A stretch of 5,179 bases of DNA from Actinomycetota bacterium (GTDB taxonomy: Bacteria > Acidobacteriota > Blastocatellia > Chloracidobacteriales > Chloracidobacteriaceae): NCBI GenBank assembly GCA_013298335.1, contig JAAFHI010000325.1, positions 1 to 5,179 on the forward strand. The letters run 5' to 3'. Under the pieces are notes generated by a model that was not told where the DNA came from, searched no databases, and worked only from the letters and a program-made list of their open reading frames with translations. The first letter of the stretch is position 1. Each line of letters opens with the position of its first letter. This document shows, piece after piece, positions 1-5,179 of the stretch. A program made the translations under genes and the position numbers.

Positions 1-13
1 CCCCCATCCCCCA

Positions 14-694
14 TTGGTATCAATCGTGCGTTGGATTTTTGAAAAACTCGGCAAGAAACGCTGGTGGGTTATCCTCGCCACCGTCGTCATTTCACCGGTT
101 CTCTTCGTGCTGGTGACGAACCTCTGGGTTTTGAACGCCGGCGCGCCGTTTCTCTTCAAGGATGAACCGCCCCTGCCGACCAACGATGTCGCGCTGGTGC
201 TCGGTACGTCGAAATACAACCGTTACGGGGCGATCAACCCCCATTTTCAGAACCGGATGGAGGCCGCGGCCCAACTGTTTCGCGACGGCAAGGTCCGGCA
301 TCTGCTGTTGAGCGGCTCGAACCAGTACCGCGGCTACGACGAGCCGTCCGATATGAAGCGATGGCTGATGGAACTCGGCATCCCGGAAACGGCCATGACG
401 CTCGATTACGCCGGGTTGCGGACGCTCGATTCGGTCGTTCGGGCGCGCGAAATTTTCGGCCAGCGGAAGATCACGGTCGTGACCGACGAGTTTCACGCCT
501 ACCGCGCGCTGTTTCTCTGCCAGCGGTACGGCATCGACGCCGTTGCGTTCTCGGGCAAGGACGTTCCGTTTTCGGTGACGCCCAGGACGCGGTTCCGCGA
601 ATACGGCGCGCGGTTCAAGGCCGTTCTCGACGTGTACCTGCTGAATACCCAGCCGAAATACCTCGGCGAAACCGTCAGGATCAAAATTGACTGA
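14..694 (+). CDS. sanA: SanA/YdcF-like DUF218 membrane-anchored envelope protein, start uncertain
   Basis: This is a SanA-type protein of the DUF218 (YdcF-like) family. In Escherichia coli, SanA affects the envelope barrier, including vancomycin exclusion at high temperature; its biochemical activity is not firmly known. Numbered from the TTG at 14, residues 17-39 form one membrane anchor after a basic N-terminus (KKRWW), so the rest is probably periplasmic. DUF218 landmarks follow: LVLGTSKYNR at 61-70, LLLSGSNQ at 97-104, DEPSDM at 109-114, LDYAGLRTLDS at 130-140 and TDEFHAYRALF at 157-167. These align by eye with E. coli SanA (VLGTAKY, LLLSGDN, LDYAGFRTLDS, RFHCERALF), and the length is close to its 239 residues. 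The start is unsettled. There is no ATG and no Shine-Dalgarno before the TTG; a GTG lies at 26, and the frame stays open to the left edge, so the gene may begin outside the window. The family call is firm; the role in this organism is inferred. Confidence 0.88.
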   Translation: MVSIVRWIFEKLGKKRWWVILATVVISPVLFVLVTNLWVLNAGAPFLFKDEPPLPTNDVALVLGTSKYNRYGAINPHFQNRMEAAAQLFRDGKVRHLLLSGSNQYRGYDEPSDMKRWLMELGIPETAMTLDYAGLRTLDSVVRAREIFGQRKITVVTDEFHAYRALFLCQRYGIDAVAFSGKDVPFSVTPRTRFREYGARFKAVLDVYLLNTQPKYLGETVRIKID

Positions 695-722
695 GTGAAA
701 ACCGGGACGCGGGCGAGGACGG
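695..722. other. Short convergent intergenic gap without a terminator
   Basis: These 28 bases separate the stop codons of the SanA-like gene (+ strand) and the membrane protein gene (- strand). I see no GC-rich inverted repeat followed by a T-run in either direction. Transcription from both sides therefore probably runs into the opposite gene, or stops by a factor-dependent mechanism. This is a reading of the sequence by eye, not a folding calculation. Confidence 0.5.
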
Positions 723-2369
723 CTATTCGTGACCCAAATCGGCCAGCGTGAGTCCGGCGAAGAGCAGCGCCATCGGGTAGGCCGCCGACAGGTAGAGCGG
801 ATCGAGCGTCCAGAACGCCGATACGTGGAGGAAGGCGAGCAGCAGGATGCGGGTCACGGTGGCGAGCGCCACGCCCCCCGCGATGACCCAGATCGCCGTC
901 AGTTGGCGTTCCCTGACGTAGTACATCAGCCGCAAAACCCAGATGAGCGCCGCCGCGCCGAGTAGGAACGGCACCAACAGGGCATAGGCGGCGTGGATGC
1001 CGGTCATCGTTTTTACGCGCGGGTCGGCGGCGTTGGTCGGCGGAATCGTGCCGGGCGGCGCGGCGGGCGCGAGGGGTGAATGGGTGACGCGGGCGATGAG
1101 GGCGAGCCGGTCGGTCAGGTCCGGCTGCTGGCTCGGCTGGGATTCAAAGGACATGTCGGCGAATCGCGCCGTGTCGGCGAGGCCTTTTCGAAACGCGGCG
1201 GCCAACGGCTGGCGCAGTTCGCCGTGCCAGGGGGGCAGGGTCGAAAATTGCCGCGTCGTGGATTTCAACCGTCCGTCGGCGCAGGCCGTTTCGATTTCCC
1301 CGGCCAGCCGGGTGTAGTACGCCTGAGCCTTCGGCGCGGTATCGTAGCCCGCCGCGTGAACCGCGTCGCGAATGGCCCATTGAAACCATCCGTAGGCCAT
1401 TTCGCCTTCGGGCAGGCCGGGGAGTCCGGCCGTCGCCGAGGCGCTGACCCACGGCACGGCGCCCTCGCCGTCGAAGTAGAAGCGAAGTTCCGCGAACGCC
1501 GGACTGACTTCGTAGAGGCGGGCGCGGGTTTCGCGCGGGACCGCGACGTAGGGGTGCCATGTTGCGGGACTGATTCGATATAGCGCTGACAGGGCTCTGG
1601 GTAAGGATCCGTCGGTGAATTCGGTGTTTCCAAAAAATCCGTACCTGATCTGATTGAGCGAACCGATGGCGAGCGCGGCGGCGACCACGATGGCGACCGG
1701 GGCGAGGCCCCAGGCGAGGCGGTGGCGGCGTTCCGTTTTGGGCAGGGGAATGACCCGGAGCAGGAAAATCGGGGTTGCGATCGCAATCAGCGGCAGCATC
1801 CAGTTCCATTCCTCGCGGGTGTGCCGGAACCAGGCCAGCGACAGTCCGAGTCCGATCAGCCAGCCACGTTTCAGGTTCGGGCCGACGGAACCGATGATGC
1901 AGGCGGCGACGAGCAGGGTGAGCGCGGGGTAGATGCCTTCGCGCATCGTCCGGGTGAGCTGTTGCGTGCAGGTCGCCGGATTGAGCGCGAGAACCAGAAA
2001 GATTCCCGCCCGGAGCCAGCGGCGTTCGACGTGGTGCGCGAGGGCCGCCGTCACCGCCCCGCAGGCCAGCAGATAGAGGATGTGCTGGGTCAGCAGCACC
2101 GGCGCGTGAAACCAGGAATTGACCGCCAGCCAGAGCGGATACCCCGCGCCCTTGATGAGACGGGTGTTGGTGTAGAAGCCGAGCCAGCGGCCCGCGGCGA
2201 GGTTTTGGGCGTTGTCGATGAAGAGAAAATCGTCGTGACCGGCGGCGGGAATTGCCTGTACCGTCTGGCCCGAAACGAGCCAGAGTTTGAAAACGACGAC
2301 GGCGAGCAGGAAGCCGAGAAAGCCGAAGGGAAGGTGGCGGAAGCGTTCGGGAACCGCGGGAAGGCGCAT
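723..2369 (-). CDS. Polytopic membrane protein, probable GT-C-type glycosyltransferase
   Basis: I do not recognise a named family. The 548-residue protein has about ten hydrophobic segments, roughly at 14-33, 76-87, 89-111, 116-130, 143-161, 168-181, 188-206, 218-236, 456-477, 488-513 and 521-542; the short ones may not all cross. A soluble stretch of about 215 residues (240-452) lies between the N- and C-terminal bundles. The first loop carries an acidic pair (H45 D46 D47), then NAQNLAAGRWLG at 53-64 and GYPLWLA at 76-82. This matches GT-C lipid-phosphate-sugar-dependent transferases, in which an Asp in the first outer loop is catalytic. Other marks are TMREGIYP at 141-148, TREEW at 184-188 and LYLSAAYP near the C-terminus (525-532). 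The ATG at 2369 is the first possible start: an in-frame TAG lies eight codons upstream, and a GGGAAG ribosome site sits 9 bases before it. It follows the kinase gene by 64 bp, probably in one transcript. The substrate is unknown; another kind of polytopic membrane protein remains possible. Confidence 0.8.
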   Translation of the reverse strand: MRLPAVPERFRHLPFGFLGFLLAVVVFKLWLVSGQTVQAIPAAGHDDFLFIDNAQNLAAGRWLGFYTNTRLIKGAGYPLWLAVNSWFHAPVLLTQHILYLLACGAVTAALAHHVERRWLRAGIFLVLALNPATCTQQLTRTMREGIYPALTLLVAACIIGSVGPNLKRGWLIGLGLSLAWFRHTREEWNWMLPLIAIATPIFLLRVIPLPKTERRHRLAWGLAPVAIVVAAALAIGSLNQIRYGFFGNTEFTDGSLPRALSALYRISPATWHPYVAVPRETRARLYEVSPAFAELRFYFDGEGAVPWVSASATAGLPGLPEGEMAYGWFQWAIRDAVHAAGYDTAPKAQAYYTRLAGEIETACADGRLKSTTRQFSTLPPWHGELRQPLAAAFRKGLADTARFADMSFESQPSQQPDLTDRLALIARVTHSPLAPAAPPGTIPPTNAADPRVKTMTGIHAAYALLVPFLLGAAALIWVLRLMYYVRERQLTAIWVIAGGVALATVTRILLLAFLHVSAFWTLDPLYLSAAYPMALLFAGLTLADLGHE

Positions 2370-2433
2370 GAAAAGGTGCTTCCCGATCCGCTACTCATTG
2401 CGGACGCGGGCGTTGAAAGGTCGGCCCGGAAAA
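2370..2433 (-). other. Intergenic spacer between kinase and membrane protein genes
   Basis: This 64-base gap lies between two co-directional genes. It holds the ribosome site of the downstream gene and one weak inverted repeat: CGGGC at 2407-2411 and GCCCG at 2424-2428, a 5-bp stem with a 12-base loop. No T-run follows on the - strand, so this is not a convincing terminator. I see no clear -35/-10 pair. The spacing and lack of a stop signal favour read-through from the kinase gene into the membrane protein gene. Confidence 0.45.
2379..2384 (-). promoter_or_regulatory. Ribosome binding site of the membrane protein gene
   Basis: Read on the - strand this is GGGAAG, with 9 bases between it and the ATG at 2369-2367. 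It is a good partial match to the Shine-Dalgarno consensus at normal spacing. Together with the in-frame TAG just upstream, it fixes the start of the membrane protein. It gives this gene its own initiation site although it probably shares a transcript with the kinase. Confidence 0.55.
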
Positions 2434-5016
2434 TTACGGCGCGACGCTCATGCCGCAGAGCCGCTCCCAACCCTGCCGGACGGGTTCGAGGAGGGCGTGG
2501 AAGTCGGGATTGCTCCGCAGGCGGGCCCAGTCGGGATTGACCGAAAACCACGGGTAGTTTTCGTTGCCGAGCGCGATGGCGCGTTCGAGCCAGTAGAGCG
2601 CGTCGCCTTCGACGCCGAGCGCGGCATAGAGCGTCGCCAGCCAGTAGGCGGCGTCGCCGTCGGCATTGGCGATGTCGCGGACCGCGTCGTTGATGAGGCC
2701 GCGGGCACGGTCGGGCTGTCCCTTGGCGACAAAACAGAGGCCGTAATTGGGACGGAAGCCGTGGAGGTCGGGATTCCGGTCGAGCATGCCCTTGAAGGTT
2801 TCCGCCGCCAGGTCCACATCCCCTTGGTAATACTGGATTTGCCCGAGAACCATGGTCGCGAACGGATGGTCCGGCTCGACCAGCAGCGCGCCTTCGAGTT
2901 GTTCATGACCTTCGGTGTAGCGCTGCTGATACATGAAGATACGCGCCCGGTTGTAGGCGGTGCGGACGATGTCGGTCGGGTCGAGCCGCAGGCAGGCGCT
3001 GTATTCCGCCATCGCCGCGTCGTAGAGACCGTCCCATCGGTGGACGTAGGCGGCGGTGTTGTGGACGGCGGCGTCGTTGGGCGCGGCGGCCAGAATCCGG
3101 CGCACCTGTTCGCGGGCAAGCTGTTTTTCGCCCTTGAGCAGGTAGACATAGACCATGTTGGTCTGCGGTTCGACGAGGGTGTCGTCGAGCGCGAGCGCCT
3201 GCTTGAAGCGTTCGGCGGCGCGTTCGAAGTAGAGCGACCCGCCGATGCCTTTCAGCACGTATTCGACGTAGCACAGCCCGATGCCGGAGTGGGCGAGCGC
3301 GAAGTTCGCGTCGCACCGAAGGGCGTTTTCGAACATTTCGGTCGCCGCGCTGAAGTCGTCCTTCATCATCGTCTGGCGGAACCGGTGCAACTGGTTGCGG
3401 CCACGCAGGTAATACTCGAACGCCTCGGCGTTGCGGGTGGTCGGACGGTTGATGCGTTCGGCTTCGTGCGGCGAGATGCGGACGCGCAGTTCCTCGACGA
3501 TCTTCTGGGCGATGGTGTCCTGAAGCGTGATGATGTCGTGCGAATCGATGTCGATCTTGTCGCTCCAGAGGATTTCGCCGTTGTGGACGTCCACCAGTTG
3601 CGGCGTCACCCGGAAGCGGTTGCCCGATTTGATGAAGGCGCTCAGAAGAACCGCGTCGACCTTGAGTTCGTCGCCGACCTGCTGCGGGTCCACGTCGCGA
3701 CCCTGATATTTCGCCATGTAGCTCGACGGGCGGACGACGATGGATTTCAGCACCGCCAGTTCCGTGATGACGCTGTCGGCGAGCGAAAAACTGTAGAAAT
3801 CGGTCAGCGGGTCGCCGCTCAGGTTCTTGAAGGGCAGAATCGCGACCGCGCGTTTCTCGGAAGTGCGCCAGGAACTCGGCGCGGAGTCACGGAACGCGGT
3901 GCCTCTTTCGAGCGATTCGCCGGACGACCCGGAGGGGTCGCGGGGTTCGGGCGCGAGCGGTTCCGGATCGGGCGCGGGCGGCGGCGGGACCGACACGCCC
4001 TGCGGTTGCGACGAGGCCGGCGGTTCGTTGCGGCCCGACATGGCTGGGCTCTTTTCGGAAGACGACCGGAAGCGGTTGAGCAGTTTGCCGACCATGCCGC
4101 CCGCGAGCCAGCCCTTTTCATGGCGCGGCGCGACCATCGGCAGCATCGAGTCGTCGGTCAGCGGCTGGCCGCCCTGCATCTGCACGGCGCGCAGCATCTG
4201 TTTCAGTTCCGCCTGGAAGTCGCGCATGGTCTGGTAGCGCGAACTGACGTTCTTGGCGGTTGCCTTGTCGAGCATGACCTGAAGGCGTTCGGGCAGGGCC
4301 GGATTGGAATGCGACAGCGGCGGCAGCGGGTCGTGGATGACCGCGTGCATGACGTCCACGCTGCTTTTTCCCTGGAAGGGAAGTTTCCCCGCGACCATTT
4401 CATAGATCAGGACGCCGAGCGAGAACACATCGGAGCGGGCGTCGATGGTGCCGCCGCGCGCCTGTTCGGGCGACATGTAGCCCGCGGTCCCGAACGGGAC
4501 GCCCGCCTGCGTGAGTTCCATCACCGAGTGGTCGCCGATGGTGTTGGTGGTTGCCTTGGCGAGACCGAAATCGAGAATTTTCGCCTGTCCGCGCTCGTTG
4601 ACGATGACGTTGGTAGCCTTCACGTCGCGATGGATGACCCCGCGCTCATGGGCCGCCGCGAGGGCGTCGGCAAGCTGGACGGCAATCGAGAGCGCGCTTT
4701 CGAGTTCGAGCGCGCGACCCCGCACCATCTGTTTCAGGCGCTTGCCTTCAAGGAACTGCATCACGATGAAGTGCAGTCCGCGATCCTCGTTGATCTCGTA
4801 AATGGTGCAGATATTGGGGTGATCGAGCGCGGAGGCAAGTTGCGCCTCGCGCAGGAAACGCTTGCGCGTCTTGTCGTCGGCGACGAGTTCGGCGGGCAGA
4901 ATCTTGACGGCGACGATGCGTCGCAGGCGGGTGTCTTCCGCCTGGAAGACTTCGCCCTGACCGCCTTCGCCGACTTTTTTGAGCAGCTTGTAGTGGAGTA
5001 AGTAGGTGCCGATCAT
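2434..5016 (-). CDS. Ser/Thr protein kinase with TolB-like domain and TPR repeats
   Basis: This 860-residue protein is a Hanks-type (PknB-like) kinase fused to a sensor or scaffold half. The kinase domain (about 9-275) looks active: glycine loop GEGGQGEV 16-23, ATP-binding K38 in VAVK, helix-C E57, catalytic HRDVKATN 129-136 (D131, K133, N136), metal-binding DFG 149-151, GTAGYMSPEQ 176-185, D196 and R260. It is an RD kinase, and its activation loop carries T156, T157, T159, S164, T169 and T177 as possible phosphosites. A Pro/Ser-rich linker follows (about 320-385). Residues 388-515 (RAVAILPFKNLSGDP; EILWSDKIDID; ITLQDTIAQKIVEEL) match the TolB-like N-terminal domain seen with adenylate cyclases and kinases (COG5616). 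TPR-like helical repeats fill about 550-818. The usual membrane segment after the kinase is missing: 302-313 is only weakly hydrophobic, so the protein is probably cytoplasmic. The start is forced, since an in-frame TGA lies at 5041-5043 with no other start codon between. Targets are unknown. Confidence 0.95.
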   Translation of the reverse strand: MIGTYLLHYKLLKKVGEGGQGEVFQAEDTRLRRIVAVKILPAELVADDKTRKRFLREAQLASALDHPNICTIYEINEDRGLHFIVMQFLEGKRLKQMVRGRALELESALSIAVQLADALAAAHERGVIHRDVKATNVIVNERGQAKILDFGLAKATTNTIGDHSVMELTQAGVPFGTAGYMSPEQARGGTIDARSDVFSLGVLIYEMVAGKLPFQGKSSVDVMHAVIHDPLPPLSHSNPALPERLQVMLDKATAKNVSSRYQTMRDFQAELKQMLRAVQMQGGQPLTDDSMLPMVAPRHEKGWLAGGMVGKLLNRFRSSSEKSPAMSGRNEPPASSQPQGVSVPPPPAPDPEPLAPEPRDPSGSSGESLERGTAFRDSAPSSWRTSEKRAVAILPFKNLSGDPLTDFYSFSLADSVITELAVLKSIVVRPSSYMAKYQGRDVDPQQVGDELKVDAVLLSAFIKSGNRFRVTPQLVDVHNGEILWSDKIDIDSHDIITLQDTIAQKIVEELRVRISPHEAERINRPTTRNAEAFEYYLRGRNQLHRFRQTMMKDDFSAATEMFENALRCDANFALAHSGIGLCYVEYVLKGIGGSLYFERAAERFKQALALDDTLVEPQTNMVYVYLLKGEKQLAREQVRRILAAAPNDAAVHNTAAYVHRWDGLYDAAMAEYSACLRLDPTDIVRTAYNRARIFMYQQRYTEGHEQLEGALLVEPDHPFATMVLGQIQYYQGDVDLAAETFKGMLDRNPDLHGFRPNYGLCFVAKGQPDRARGLINDAVRDIANADGDAAYWLATLYAALGVEGDALYWLERAIALGNENYPWFSVNPDWARLRSNPDFHALLEPVRQGWERLCGMSVAP

Positions 5017-5095
5017 ACAACCACCGGACGACGCCGTTGCTCAAGCGATGGACCTGTGCCCGAGCCGGAGTCTGGGGGTGTTCTGGCGTGCTGGT
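5017..5095 (-). other. Upstream region of the kinase gene
   Basis: This is the 79-base stretch between the probable upstream tail and the kinase start. I see no convincing -35/-10 promoter and no hairpin with a T-run, so I cannot tell whether the kinase is transcribed from here or from further upstream. A second - strand frame is open across the whole region and ends in a TGA that overlaps the kinase ATG. Confidence 0.35.
5021..5025 (-). promoter_or_regulatory. Weak possible ribosome binding site of the kinase gene
   Basis: Read on the - strand this is GGTGG, four bases before the kinase ATG at 5016-5014. Both the match and the spacing are poor. The start itself does not depend on it, because no other start codon lies between this ATG and the upstream in-frame stop. 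The poor site suggests either weak translation or coupling to an upstream reading frame. Confidence 0.25.
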
Positions 5096-5179
5096 TCAGG
5101 GGAGCCGCCAGCCGGATGCTTCGAAATCCGTCACCGGCTTGAACGGGCGAATCGCGCTCTCGAATATCAATCTCGCTTG
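5096..5179 (-). CDS. Probable C-terminal end of a cut-off upstream gene
   Basis: Reading the - strand from the right edge gives 27 codons and then a TGA at 5098-5096. The end reads FESAIRPFKPVTDFEASGWR followed by LP, a mixed hydrophobic and charged tail that looks like real protein. About 20 of 27 codons end in G or C, as expected in this GC-rich DNA; the competing - strand frame has about 15 of 27 over the same stretch. It runs in the same direction as the kinase and membrane protein genes and ends 79 bp before the kinase ATG, so it may head the same transcript. I cannot assign a function. The gene continues outside the window. With so little sequence, it could be a chance open frame. Confidence 0.4.
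   Translation of the reverse strand, partial: QARLIFESAIRPFKPVTDFEASGWRLP

Noticed and set aside
92..496. A 134-codon - strand frame opposite the SanA-like gene
   Set aside because: It is in register with the recognisable SanA-like gene, is rich in Arg, His and Gln, and has no family features.
2407..2428. Inverted repeat CGGGC/GCCCG as a possible terminator between the kinase and membrane protein genes
   Set aside because: The stem is only 5 bp with a 12-base loop, and no T-run follows it on the - strand.
1722..2540. A 272-codon + strand frame over the membrane protein gene, with shorter ones at 729-965 and 1080-1583
   Set aside because: These share codon register with the - strand membrane protein gene and encode Arg/Gly/Glu-rich sequence without domains. 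They are mirror frames caused by GC-rich codon use.
3930..3995. Low-complexity GC-rich tract that might be a DNA repeat
   Set aside because: It encodes the Pro-rich kinase linker (VPPPPAPDPEPLAPEP and neighbours). The repetition comes from Pro and Glu codons and is not an ordered repeat array.
2287..5001. A 904-codon open frame on the + strand, antisense to the whole kinase gene
   Set aside because: It lies in exact codon register with the kinase, so each of its codons is the reverse complement of a kinase codon. Stops could arise only opposite TTA, CTA or TCA, which are rare in GC-rich genes. The kinase has clear domains and catalytic motifs, while the antisense protein is rich in Arg, Val, Asp and Gly with no motif I recognise.
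5048..5179. A + strand frame starting with ATG at 5048 and open to the right edge (44 codons)
   Set aside because: There is no Shine-Dalgarno before the ATG, the codon use is less GC-ending than in the - strand alternative, and the start looks unlike a normal N-terminus. It is too short to support.

Overview
The window is GC-rich DNA, about 60% by eye, from a bacterium. It holds three well-supported protein genes and the cut end of a probable fourth. The best lineage clue is the large gene: a Hanks-type Ser/Thr kinase fused to a TolB-like domain and TPR repeats. That architecture is known to be expanded in Acidobacteriota and some other environmental phyla, so Acidobacteriota is my best guess. 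The call rests on protein style alone; no rRNA or other marker is present.

Layout. On the left (about 14-694, + strand) is a SanA/DUF218 envelope protein whose true start may lie outside the window. It converges, across only 28 bp, with a 548-residue polytopic membrane protein (723-2369, - strand) that looks like a GT-C-type glycosyltransferase with a large soluble insert. Upstream of that, 64 bp away on the same strand, is the 860-residue kinase-TolB-TPR protein (2434-5016, - strand). Between the kinase start and the right edge there is 163 bp, where the tail of another - strand gene probably ends at 5096.

How the genes may work together. The kinase and the membrane protein are co-directional with a short gap and no visible terminator, so they are probably co-transcribed, perhaps with the gene cut at the right edge. 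Both SanA and a GT-C enzyme point to the cell envelope. A link between the cytoplasmic kinase and envelope glycosylation is only a guess from position. I found no tRNA, rRNA, CRISPR array, insertion sequence, long repeat or riboswitch. Nothing here clearly forms an undescribed system; the most interesting points are the kinase without a membrane anchor and the unclassified membrane protein beside it.
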